NCBI GenBank assembly: GCA_965242975.1 | Contig: CBDETS010000007.1 | Location: forward strand, 5,766,001-5,830,000 | Source: JAPPHA01 sp965242975 | GTDB taxonomy: Bacteria; Pseudomonadota; Alphaproteobacteria; Rhodobacterales; Rhodobacteraceae | Direction of reading: 5' to 3' | Length of the DNA stretch: 64,000 nucleotides | Part shown: in pieces, positions 18,202 through 26,851 of the stretch | Layout of the letters: each line of letters opens with the position of its first letter | How positions within the stretch are numbered: the stretch's first letter is position 1 | Position numbers and translations under genes: made by a program | Notes under the pieces: model-generated | Databases searched by the model: none | What the model saw: only the letters and a program-made list of their open reading frames with translations | What the model was told of the DNA's origin: nothing

Positions 18202-18414
18202 TTCATTGAGTGGCCCGGACAGTGCAAACCTCTTTCATACTGTCACACGCTTCGTGCCGCCGTTTCGTGTTTCCGGGCGACGGCGCCGACAGGAACCGTA
18301 CAATAGGGAAAGGAAACGATCCCGGAAGAAGCGCGGCGAATCGCCAAAATTCCGCGCTTTTGCACAGCCATCGACAAGTCCAGTTCAAATCTGACAGCAA
18401 TGGTGTCGAACTGC

Positions 18415-18520
18415 CTTTAGCAGGTGAGCGCCTTCAACCACTCGGCCGCGTCTCCGCCGACCGCAATGGCGAACTGTCGCGAAATGTTTCGAGACAAGAA
18501 TCGAATCTTTCGGCCTCGGG
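18415..18520 (-). pseudogene. tRNA-Ser 5'-half remnant plus duplicated upstream flank
   Basis: 18455 to 18415 on the minus strand reads GGAGACGCGGCCGAGTGG and on to CACCTGCTAAAGG, the 5' half of tRNA-Ser(GCT) up to the anticodon loop; the 3' strand of the anticodon stem and everything beyond do not pair or match. The following flank (18456-18520) resembles the flank of the intact tRNA-Ser (2576-2640), starting with an identical GCCGACCGCAAT. Both copies have the same orientation and lie 15.88 kb apart, so they bracket the region as a direct repeat. Confidence 0.8.
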
Positions 18521-18732
18521 ACCGCAGATGTGTAAGGTTCTGACTGGCTATCCTGACGGGAACGACCGGTTTTCAGACGTCATCGGTTGATGCATGGATT
18601 TCGCTCGGTCGTCGGTTTTCGGAGCGTGGCCGGGACGTCACTGAGGTTCGGAAGGCGTCCAGTCAAGACAGTCCGCGTCGCCGCCGGCCCCGGCGGTTCC
18701 CCATTACCGGCGACCGACGACCAGGACGACCG

Positions 18733-20514
18733 TCAGGCAGTGCCGGCCTGGAGACGCATGTCCTGTCTGTTGATGCCGGCCACCGGGACGGGTCTTTTCA
18801 TGGCGTCCCGCCTGAATGGTTCCCCGAGTTCCTGGTTCAGGACGACCTCGATGAACGTGGTCCGGTTTTCGTTCATTTGTGCTCCGACGGCCGCATTGAG
18901 CGCATCGGTCAGCGATGGCATCGTCGTAACCTGGACGCCCTCCATCCCGCACGCCCGGGCGATCGCCGCATACGAGACATCAAGATCCAGTTCCGTTCCA
19001 ACGAAGTTATCGTCGAACCAGAGCGTTGTGTTCCGTTTTTCGGCGCCCCACTGGTAATTCCGGAAAATGATCATTGTGATTGGCGGCCACTCGTCCCGGC
19101 CGCAAGCCGTCATTTCGCTCATTGAAATTCCGAAGGCTCCATCGCCGGCAAACCCGACCACCGGCGTATCCGGGTTCCCTATTTTCGCACCGATTATCGC
19201 CGGAAAGCCGTAACCGCACGGACCGAACAGGCCTGGCGCGAGATATTTGCGGCCCTGCTCGAAGGTCGGATAGGCGTTGCCGATCGCGCAATTGTTCCCG
19301 ATATCCGAGGAAATGATCGCATCCCCCGGTAACGAGGTCTGAATTGCGCGCCATGCCATTCGGGGTGACATGTGGCTTGGTTGACGCGCCCGAACCCTTT
19401 CATTCCAACTTGTGCCGGGATCGTCGTCTTCGTGATCCATTGACGTAAGTTCCTGGGCCCAGGCGGACTTTATCCTGGCAATCGTGGCAAGACGATCATC
19501 ACGACCGGTACGTCCCGCCTCTTCGGGAAGGCGGTCGAGCAAGGACCGCGCGACGCTCCGTGCGTCGCCGACGATCCCGACCGTTACCGGCTTGGTCAGG
19601 CCGATCCTGTCTGGGTTGATGTCGACCTGAATGATCGACGCGTCCCTTGGCCAGTAGTCCATACCGTACCCGGGCAGCGTCGAGAACGGATTCAATCGGG
19701 TGCCAAGCGCAAGGACGACGTCGGCGTTCGCGATCAGTTGCATTCCTGCCTTGGACCCATTGTACCCGAGTGGACCGGCAAACAGAGGATGCGAGCCGGG
19801 GAAGGCGTCATTGTGCTGGTACCCGCAGCAAACGGGCGCTCCGAGTCGCTCGGCGAGCGCGACCGAATCCGCAATCGCATCTCCGATGACGACTCCCGCT
19901 CCATTCAGGATGACGGGAAACTGTGCGGACGAAAGAAGTTCAGTGGCCCTGGCCAACGCGTCCTCACCGCCCGAGGGCCGTTCGAAATCGACCACGGAGG
20001 GAAGATCGATATCGACGACTTGAGTCCAGTAGTCCCTTGGAACGTTGATCTGGGCGGGAGCCGATGCGCGTTTCGCCTGCATGATGACGCGGTTCAGGAC
20101 CTCGGCCATTCTCGACGGGTCGCGAACCTCTTCCTGGTACGCGACCATGTCCCTGAACAGTGCCATTTGCTCGACTTCCTGGAAACCGCCCTGGCCCATT
20201 GTCTTGTTTGCGGCCTGTGGGGTCACGAGGAGCAGCGGCGTGTGGTTCCAGTACGCGGTCTTGACCGGTGTGACAAAATTGGTGACACCCGGCCCATTCT
20301 GGGCAACCATCATGGCCATCTTGCCCGTGGCCCGGGTGTAGCCATCGGCCATCATTCCGGCATTGCACTCATGTGCCGCATCCCAGAAGGAAATACCGGC
20401 GGCGGGGAACAGGTCGGATATCGGCATCATGGCCGATCCGATGATTCCGAATGCATGTTCGACACCATGCATCTGGAGAACCTTGATGAAAGCTTCTTCA
20501 GTCGTCATCTTCAT
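18733..20514 (-). CDS. xsc: sulfoacetaldehyde acetyltransferase
   Basis: Thiamine-diphosphate enzyme that cleaves sulfoacetaldehyde with phosphate to acetyl phosphate and sulfite, the key step of taurine and isethionate breakdown. 593 residues, normal length. The start MKMTTEEAFIKVLQMHG and the blocks EHAFGIIGSAMMPISDLFP, VTPQAANKTMGQGGFQEVEQ and GFAGDGAFGISMSEM (ThDP motif GDG...) are diagnostic of Xsc rather than acetolactate synthase. The gene follows an MBL-fold gene in the same direction with a 268-base gap. No phosphotransacetylase or taurine transaminase gene is adjacent in this window. Confidence 0.95.
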   Translation of the reverse strand: MKMTTEEAFIKVLQMHGVEHAFGIIGSAMMPISDLFPAAGISFWDAAHECNAGMMADGYTRATGKMAMMVAQNGPGVTNFVTPVKTAYWNHTPLLLVTPQAANKTMGQGGFQEVEQMALFRDMVAYQEEVRDPSRMAEVLNRVIMQAKRASAPAQINVPRDYWTQVVDIDLPSVVDFERPSGGEDALARATELLSSAQFPVILNGAGVVIGDAIADSVALAERLGAPVCCGYQHNDAFPGSHPLFAGPLGYNGSKAGMQLIANADVVLALGTRLNPFSTLPGYGMDYWPRDASIIQVDINPDRIGLTKPVTVGIVGDARSVARSLLDRLPEEAGRTGRDDRLATIARIKSAWAQELTSMDHEDDDPGTSWNERVRARQPSHMSPRMAWRAIQTSLPGDAIISSDIGNNCAIGNAYPTFEQGRKYLAPGLFGPCGYGFPAIIGAKIGNPDTPVVGFAGDGAFGISMSEMTACGRDEWPPITMIIFRNYQWGAEKRNTTLWFDDNFVGTELDLDVSYAAIARACGMEGVQVTTMPSLTDALNAAVGAQMNENRTTFIEVVLNQELGEPFRRDAMKRPVPVAGINRQDMRLQAGTA

Positions 20515-20782
20515 TGGTCTAACGCCTTTTCACGCATGTGCTTCGACTTGCGCGCTGCCGATTGCTCTTCCGTGCGCATCGATCGATGTTCCGAGGGTTA
20601 TGATTGCAGCACTCGATTGTACGGAGGTTTGACGAGGCTGCAACTCCGCCGGCCACGTAAAGACGCGGTGTCGCACGCGCTGTAGCGCCAGAATGGCCAC
20701 GCAATGAATCCAGAAGGAAATCATGTGTAATTGCGGCCTTCGGGACGTGGTCTTCAATCCAACCGTCGAGGCGCGATCGGGA

Positions 20783-21466
20783 TCAAAAGGGTTCCAGAAC
20801 CAGCGCCCTCGTGGTGTCCGGAAGATTGTCGGCATGTATGGCAGCGGTACTTTCGCCGACCATGTCGACCAGTTCCTCGGGAAATTTTCTCAGGAATTCG
20901 TCGATCGTGAACATGTCCTTGGGGATGTATTCCGGGGTACGGTAATGCATCGGTATGACCACGCCCGGCGCCACGTGGCCAATCACTCTCATCAACTCGT
21001 CCAGCGAGATGACCGGAAACCCGCCCGCGTGACCCAACAGCACGTTGATCCCATCGAAAAACTCCAGGTGCGCGTCAGAAAAATCGTTACCCATGTCACC
21101 CATGTGCCCGATCTCCAGACCATCGACCGAAAACCGATACATGGCATTCTGATCAGGGTCTCCGCTCGGATGATCCGAATGTTCCATCGCCTCAATCGTG
21201 GCGAACGTGACTCCGTGGGACGACGAGCTGCCGCCGTCGAGCGCAATTTCAAGTGCGTCGATCACGGTTGCACCGGTCTTTTGGGGAACGAGGTGGTCAT
21301 TGTCGTGGAAGTCGTCGCTGCTACTCGACTTGATGACAATGTCGGCTGGGTCAGGGAAGGGCTTGAACCCTGCCTTTTCCGGATCGTAGGGATCGGTGAC
21401 AATTCTGAGGCCGTTTGCAGAGACGATTCCGAAACTTGCCTGACCGTACCATGTGAATTCAACCAT
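20783..21466 (-). CDS. MBL-fold metal-dependent hydrolase (UlaG/UPF0173-like)
   Basis: 227 residues; the ATG at 21466 follows CCGGAGGGACGGGAAC. It starts VEFTWYGQASFGIVSANG, typical for the UlaG/UPF0173 branch of the metallo-beta-lactamase superfamily. Candidate metal ligands are in SSSSDDFHDNDH, then IGHMGDMG, LLGHAGGFP and VIPMHYRTPEYIP. No signal peptide. Being upstream of xsc in the same direction it may belong to sulfonate use, but the substrate is unknown. Confidence 0.85.
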   Translation of the reverse strand: MVEFTWYGQASFGIVSANGLRIVTDPYDPEKAGFKPFPDPADIVIKSSSSDDFHDNDHLVPQKTGATVIDALEIALDGGSSSSHGVTFATIEAMEHSDHPSGDPDQNAMYRFSVDGLEIGHMGDMGNDFSDAHLEFFDGINVLLGHAGGFPVISLDELMRVIGHVAPGVVIPMHYRTPEYIPKDMFTIDEFLRKFPEELVDMVGESTAAIHADNLPDTTRALVLEPF

Positions 21467-21797
21467 GTTCCCGTCCCTCCGGTTTGCTTGAGGGCGGGAT
21501 AGTAGCGCCCGAATTCTGTTCCGACAACAAAATCCCCGTACCTTTGCAGTCAAGTCCCGCAAGCCTTGGCTGTCTAACGAGATTTGCGCTCAGCGGGCGA
21601 TGGCGTCGGGCTGCCATCCGTCACCGTTGTGAATTCCTGAATGATTGTCGAGTGTCGTGAAGCGTCTTTCAAACGGCTGGATTTACCTTCGATGAACCGA
21701 AAGCTGATTTCGGGCCCGGTCAGGCCAACGTGACGAGTCGGCTGTCCATTCGAGGCCGGACCGATCCGGGTTGACCAGATAGCAGGATGGCGCAATG

Positions 21798-22718
21798 TCA
21801 TCGGGATCGGCGGACCGCATTGTCGCCAGGCATTTCCGGTCGCCGGAACTCGTCAAGCCTGTACCCCTGCAGAAACAGCAACCCGCTGAGGTCGGCGAAC
21901 TCGAGAACATGCCGGCTGCGTGCCGCAACCGCCGGCTTGGGATGCAGCGCCACGCCAAGTCCAGCCATTCGCAACATGTCCAGGTCGTTTGCACCGTCAC
22001 CGACCGCCAGGACATCCTCGGTTCGCAACTCCAGCCTTTCGACGACGTCCGCGAGCAGTTCGGCCTTGGCTCTCCGCCCCAGAATGGGTGTCCCGGGTTC
22101 GCCTGTCAGCTTGCCGTTCCGCCTGTGCAACGTGTTGGCGCGAAACTCGTCGAATCCGAGGCGGCCCGCGATGACTTTGGTGAAGTCCTCGAAGCCTCCT
22201 GAAACGAGTACGGAATACGCCCCCTGGGCCTTCATGGTCGCCACGAGTTCCCGTCCGCCGGGCGCCAGCGTGATCCGGTTTTCGAGGATGTGACCGATGA
22301 CGGAGACATCGAGTCCCGCGAGCAAACCGACCCTGTGCCGGACAGCTTCCTCGAAGTCGAGCTCGCCGTTCATTGCCGCGGCCGTGATCCTTTTGACTTC
22401 GTCGCCGACACCAACGTGTCCGGCGAGTTCGTCGAGGCTCTCTTCGAGAATCATGGTACTGTCCATGTCGGCGAGCAGGACCCTTTTTCTGCGGTTGGGT
22501 ACGGGAACCACGCAGAAGTCCACGTTGATCCGACGCAGTTCGGACCGGATTTCACTGACCGCCGCGGGATCGGGCATGCCGCTCAGCAAGAACTCACATG
22601 CTTCCGCGTCAGCCAGCCAACTGATGGCGCCGCCGCGCAAGGGCACTTGCGCAGAGTCGACAATTTCGGGCGTCAGTTGCGTCACTCGGGGATTCGAGAT
22701 CAGGACGGCGGAATACAT
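21798..22718 (-). CDS. serB: phosphoserine phosphatase
   Basis: Last step of serine synthesis: dephosphorylates L-phosphoserine. 306 residues from ATG 22718 (AGGAAGATTCCG upstream). An N-terminal ACT-like region is followed by the HAD core: motif I DMDSTMILEESLDEL, motif II SVLVSGGFEDFTK, motif III lysine and motif IV LAVGDGANDLDMLRMAG with GVALHPKPAV. It is transcribed away from serC-serA, sharing the intervening 557 bases. Confidence 0.95.
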   Translation of the reverse strand: MYSAVLISNPRVTQLTPEIVDSAQVPLRGGAISWLADAEACEFLLSGMPDPAAVSEIRSELRRINVDFCVVPVPNRRKRVLLADMDSTMILEESLDELAGHVGVGDEVKRITAAAMNGELDFEEAVRHRVGLLAGLDVSVIGHILENRITLAPGGRELVATMKAQGAYSVLVSGGFEDFTKVIAGRLGFDEFRANTLHRRNGKLTGEPGTPILGRRAKAELLADVVERLELRTEDVLAVGDGANDLDMLRMAGLGVALHPKPAVAARSRHVLEFADLSGLLFLQGYRLDEFRRPEMPGDNAVRRSR

Positions 22719-23189
22719 CGGAATCTTCCTGTGGAACGGAGTGGGCCTTGTCGGGCTACGCGTCGATAGTCTCACGGCGTGGAGAATGCGCGCAACATGA
22801 CCGTATTTCAATCGACTCTGTTCCCGCAGGTACGCCCCCGTGCCCGCGAGTCCAACTGGCGACAAGGCGAAATCGGCCCGGAGTGCCGTGTTCTCCGGAC
22901 GCCATCAGTTCTGATCGCTGCGCCAATTGGTACCGGCAAATGAACCCGGGCATGACAGGGCGCACATGCCGGGTTGACCGCAGGTCTTGCTCAACGTTCC
23001 GTGCAGCTCATGCGTCGCGACCTGCGACCGTCCCGCCCGTCCAGGTGATTAGGGACCCGGGGAATCCCGGCGAACCCGATCGGGAACACGGGAATTGCCT
23101 GGCGGATTCGCCTGGCTCCCTCTGGCAAGTTTATGGTTGCCGTCAGGACTTGTCCGTGCAGGTTCAGGGCCCACGCGATCAGGATTTCC
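22719..23189. other. serB-serC intergenic region
   Basis: No supported gene. Open frames of 70 to 215 codons overlap on both strands without family resemblance. The region separates the divergent serB and serC-serA units and must carry both promoters; I could not pick out convincing -35/-10 boxes. Confidence 0.45.
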
Positions 23190-23275
23190 GTACTTGAGAA
23201 GCGGGTAAGCGTCAGGTAATGGCACCGCGGGCCACCCCTCCCCAACGAGGGGCGTTTGCCTGAGAGGGTAAAGAA
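23190..23275 (+). promoter_or_regulatory. probable serC leader RNA
   Basis: Alphaproteobacterial serC genes are known to carry a conserved cis-acting RNA (serC motif) just before the start codon. Here a short hairpin CCCCT-CCCCAACG-AGGGG (23235-23252) lies about 24 bases before the TTG start, followed by GAGAGGGTAAAGAA that supplies the ribosome site. Position fits; the motif itself was not verified against a model. Confidence 0.4.
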
Positions 23276-24445
23276 TTGATCAATATCAAGCCGGAGATTC
23301 GTCCGGCCAACCCGAGGTTTTCCTCTGGTCCCTGTCCCAAACCGCCTGGATGGACGCCATCCGGTCTCCCGGTCGATCTTCTCGGCAGGTCCCACCGCTC
23401 GCGTCCGGGTAAGGCCAGGTTGGAGCGGTTGATTGACCTGACACGCGAGGTGCTGAGGGTTCCGGACGACTACCGCGTTGGAATTGTTCCGGCGTCGGAT
23501 ACCGGTGCCGTGGAGATGGCGCTGTGGTCCCTCCTGGGATGCCGCCCGGTCGATGTCCTGGCTTGGGAGAGTTTCGGCACGGAATGGCTCAATGACGTGG
23601 TGTCCGAACTCCAACTGCGCGACGTCCGTCGCCACGTGGCGGATTACGGTTTTTTGCCCGACCTTGGAGCGGTCGATTTCAACAGTGATGTCGTTTTCAC
23701 CTGGAACGGAACCACGTCGGGCGTTCGGGTTCCGGACGGCGAATTCATCCCGGATGACAGAAGTGGGCTGACAATTTGCGATGCGACATCAGCGGTCTTT
23801 GCCCAGGAACTCGCGTGGCACAAGCTCGATGCAACCACGTTTTCCTGGCAGAAGGTACTCGGCGGAGAGGCAGCTCATGGAATGCTCGTCCTGTCCCCGC
23901 GTGCCGCCAAGAGGCTCGAATCATGGACACCGCCATGGCCGATTCCCAAGATATTTCGACTGACCAGGTCCGGTAAACTCAACGAATCCGTTTTCAGGGG
24001 TGCGACCATCAACACACCATCGATGCTGTGCGTCGAGGATTGCATCGCGGCGCTTGAGTGGGCATCGTCGATCGGTGGTCTCGATGCCATGGTTGGCAGG
24101 GCAAACGCCAACCTGGCTGCCATGACCGAATTCGTGGAGAGCCGCGGCTGGCTGGATTTTCTGGCGATCGATCCCGCGACCCGGTCCAACACGTCCGTCT
24201 GCTTGAAATTCGTACACCCGGATGTCGTCAGGCTCGACCAGGCGGCAAGAGCACGGTTTGCGCACGGAATCGTGTCGCGGCTGGAAGATGAAGCCGTTGC
24301 CTTCGACATCGGCTCCTATCGCGACGCTCCAACCGGCCTGCGAGTCTGGACAGGCAGTACGGTTGAACTCGCCAATCTTGAAGTGCTGTTTCCCTGGCTG
24401 GACTGGGCGTTTGGGACGCAATTGAAATCACTTCATCGGGGTTGA
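23276..24445 (+). CDS. serC: phosphoserine aminotransferase
   Basis: PLP enzyme converting 3-phosphohydroxypyruvate and glutamate to phosphoserine. 389 residues of the alphaproteobacterial/archaeal-like branch: RFSSGPCPKPPGW at the start, PASDTGAVEMALWSLLG, DATSAVFAQELAWHKLD, and the PLP-lysine segment TTFSWQKVLGGEAAHGM. The start is TTG 23276 behind GAGAGGGTAAAGAA; there is no good in-frame ATG upstream. The gene is followed by serA 67 bases later in the same direction. Confidence 0.95.
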   Translation: MINIKPEIRPANPRFSSGPCPKPPGWTPSGLPVDLLGRSHRSRPGKARLERLIDLTREVLRVPDDYRVGIVPASDTGAVEMALWSLLGCRPVDVLAWESFGTEWLNDVVSELQLRDVRRHVADYGFLPDLGAVDFNSDVVFTWNGTTSGVRVPDGEFIPDDRSGLTICDATSAVFAQELAWHKLDATTFSWQKVLGGEAAHGMLVLSPRAAKRLESWTPPWPIPKIFRLTRSGKLNESVFRGATINTPSMLCVEDCIAALEWASSIGGLDAMVGRANANLAAMTEFVESRGWLDFLAIDPATRSNTSVCLKFVHPDVVRLDQAARARFAHGIVSRLEDEAVAFDIGSYRDAPTGLRVWTGSTVELANLEVLFPWLDWAFGTQLKSLHRG

Positions 24446-24512
24446 TCACGCGTCGTCGTGGGCCGAACCACCGGCAGGTACGACCTTCGAAATGCAATCG
24501 GGGAGTAGTGAA

Positions 24513-26108
24513 TTGGTCAGCGTACTCGTATCGGACAAGCTCAGCGCATCCGCAGTTCGGGTCTTTCAGGACAACGGGATCGATGTCGCGTTCGAACCCG
24601 GACTGGGGAAAGACAAAAAAACACTCCGCACCCGCATCGGTGAGTTCGATGGCCTCGCGGTGCGTTCTGCCACCAAGGTTTCGGAACAGCTGCTGTCGTC
24701 GGCCCATCGCCTGAAAGTCATCGGTCGGGCGGGAATCGGTGTCGACAATATTGACGTGAACGCCGCGACCCGGCGTGGAATCATCGTCATGAATACCCCG
24801 TTCGGTAACTCCATCACGACGGCTGAACACGCGATCTCGCTGATGATGGCCGTTGCGCGGCAGATACCGGAGGCGAATGCGTCAACGCACGCGGGCAAGT
24901 GGGAAAAGGCGAAGTTCATGGGGGTGGAGGTTACCAACAAGACCCTCGGCTTGGTCGGTTGCGGCAACATCGGTTCCATCGTGGCCGATCGGGCTCTCGG
25001 TTTGAAAATGAAAGTCGTTGCGTATGATCCCTTCCTGTCCCCGGAACGGGCCGAACGGATTGGTGTACGGAAGGTGGAATTCGACGAACTCCTCCGGGAT
25101 TCGGATTTCGTGTCACTGCACGTCCCCAAGACCGATCGGACAGCAGGTCTGATTGACTCGGACGCGATCGCCACGATGAAACCGGGCGTTCGCATCATCA
25201 ATTGTGCGCGTGGCGGAATCGTGGATGAAGCGTCCCTCGCCGAGGCTCTCAGGTCCGGGGCGGTAGCAGGCGCCGCGTTCGATGTGTTCGAGACGGAACC
25301 GGCCACGGCAAGCCCGTTATTCAACTTACCCAACGTCGTGTGCACGCCGCACTTGGGTGCGGCTACCCTTGAAGCCCAGGAAAACGTGGCGATTCAGGTG
25401 GCTGAGCAGATGGTGGATTATCTGCTCAGGGGTGCCGTCTCCAATGCCATCAACATGCCCTCGATCAGTGCTGAAGAGGCCACGGTCATCGGTCCTTTTG
25501 TTCAGTTGGCCACGTGCCTTGGATCCTTTGTCGGACAGATGACGGAAGAACCGATCGAGAGCATCAACATTCTTTATGACGGGGAGGTCGCACGCATGAA
25601 TACGCGGGCGCTCGACAGTGCCCTGATTGCCGGAATGATCACGCCGCAGGTGCCTGACGCCAACATGGTTTCGGCCCCGGTCATTGCCCGTGAACGTGGT
25701 GTGAAAATCTCGACGACGACGCAGGCGCAATCCGGAGTGTTCGAAAGTTACATCCGGGTGACGGTCAAGACACGTAGTTTGGCCAGGTCGGTCGCCGGCA
25801 CGGTTTTCTCCGACGGGAAACCACGCTTCATTCAAATCAAGGGGATCAACATCGAAGCCGAGGTCGGCCGGCACATGCTGTACACGACCAACAACGATGT
25901 GCCGGGCGTGATCGGGACACTTGGAACGGTCCTGGGTAACGCCGGGGTCAACATAGCGAATTTCACCCTTGGTCGGACGGGACCAGCCGGTAACGCAATA
26001 GCCTTGCTGGAACTTGACGAGCCACTTGGCGACGACGAAGTCAAGGCCTTGCGTGAAACCGGCAAGTTTCAACGTATACGGCCACTTGTCTTTGACGTGC
26101 TCAGCTGA
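24513..26108 (+). CDS. serA: D-3-phosphoglycerate dehydrogenase
   Basis: First step of serine synthesis, NAD-dependent. About 531 residues, the long type with an intervening ASB domain and a C-terminal ACT domain (MLYTTNNDVPGVIGTLGTVL, NIANFTLGR) for serine feedback. Catalytic domain: NAD motif GLVGCGNIGSIVADRALG, catalytic Arg in NCARGGIVDEASL, His in CTPHLGAAT. I prefer TTG 24513, seven bases after GGGGAG, giving MVSVLVSDKLS; the in-frame ATG at 24492 has no clear ribosome site. Its end overlaps the convergent HAD gene by 8 bases. Confidence 0.94.
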   Translation: MVSVLVSDKLSASAVRVFQDNGIDVAFEPGLGKDKKTLRTRIGEFDGLAVRSATKVSEQLLSSAHRLKVIGRAGIGVDNIDVNAATRRGIIVMNTPFGNSITTAEHAISLMMAVARQIPEANASTHAGKWEKAKFMGVEVTNKTLGLVGCGNIGSIVADRALGLKMKVVAYDPFLSPERAERIGVRKVEFDELLRDSDFVSLHVPKTDRTAGLIDSDAIATMKPGVRIINCARGGIVDEASLAEALRSGAVAGAAFDVFETEPATASPLFNLPNVVCTPHLGAATLEAQENVAIQVAEQMVDYLLRGAVSNAINMPSISAEEATVIGPFVQLATCLGSFVGQMTEEPIESINILYDGEVARMNTRALDSALIAGMITPQVPDANMVSAPVIARERGVKISTTTQAQSGVFESYIRVTVKTRSLARSVAGTVFSDGKPRFIQIKGINIEAEVGRHMLYTTNNDVPGVIGTLGTVLGNAGVNIANFTLGRTGPAGNAIALLELDEPLGDDEVKALRETGKFQRIRPLVFDVLS

Positions 26109-26763
26109 AATCGCCCCGAGCGAAACGCGTCAACACGTCCGGCACGTCGTCCGGGCGGCGGACAAGGATGTGAGCCCCGGCGCCACGGAGTTCTTCCAGG
26201 GTGCCATATCCCCAGAGTGCGCCGATCGACCCGACTCCATTGTTCCTGGCGCCGACGACGTCGTGACGACGATCGCCCAGCATCCAGGTTTCGTCCGGCG
26301 CGGCGGCCGTTCGCTCGAGAACGTACCGGATCAGCTCGGTCTTGTCGCCACGCCGTCCGCAGGGTTCCGAGCCGAAAATGCGGTCGACCGGCACATCGAA
26401 CTCGAAGTGCTCGACAATCCGCTCGGCGAAAACCTGAAGTTTTGAGGTCGCGAGGAAACACCGTACCCCGGCAGACTTCAGGTCCGCGAGCATTTCATGC
26501 GCTCCCGCGTAGGGCTGCGCTTCGTACATGCCGGCACGCGAGAACCGTTCGCGATAGAGGGAGACCGCGCGTTCGACGTCGTCGCCCGATCCGAGGAGAA
26601 TGCGGAAACTCTCCGGCAGCGGCGGCCCGATGCACCATTCAAGGTCGTCGGGGGTCGGCGGGTCGATTCCAAGTTCGCCGAGAGCGAACCTGAACGACTC
26701 GGTGATTCCGACCTTGGCATCAATCAACGTACCATCAAGATCTACGAACAATGTGCGCGGCAC
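26101..26763 (-). CDS. HAD-family phosphatase (phosphoglycolate phosphatase-like)
   Basis: 220 residues. Motif I is LFVDLDGTLIDAKVGITES, motif II threonine is in CFLATSKLQ, motif III lysine in GRRGDKTELIRYVLER and motif IV in WMLGDRRHDVVGARNNG, with a helical cap between (C1 type). Closest in style to Gph-like phosphatases, substrate not certain. Tail-to-tail with serA, overlapping it by 8 bases; 88 bases downstream of dapD on the same strand, so possibly cotranscribed with it. Confidence 0.88.
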   Translation of the reverse strand: MPRTLFVDLDGTLIDAKVGITESFRFALGELGIDPPTPDDLEWCIGPPLPESFRILLGSGDDVERAVSLYRERFSRAGMYEAQPYAGAHEMLADLKSAGVRCFLATSKLQVFAERIVEHFEFDVPVDRIFGSEPCGRRGDKTELIRYVLERTAAAPDETWMLGDRRHDVVGARNNGVGSIGALWGYGTLEELRGAGAHILVRRPDDVPDVLTRFARGDFS

Positions 26764-26851
26764 GGGGAGAGTCCGGTTTGACGAGGAGTCTTGGCCTGGG
26801 ATGAGGACGTTCGTGCTCGGATTCGCGCCGACCGAAGACTTTCGGCCGCCG

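Noticed and set aside
6773..18240. TGA read as a sense codon in the two small gene copies
   Set aside because: Many clear genes in the window end at TGA (for example the M48 gene and serA), so recoding of TGA as Trp is not supported; nonsense mutation is simpler.
23220..23275. Glycine or SAM riboswitch upstream of serC
   Set aside because: The hairpin is short and the conserved cores of those riboswitches are not visible; the serC leader motif fits position and clade better.
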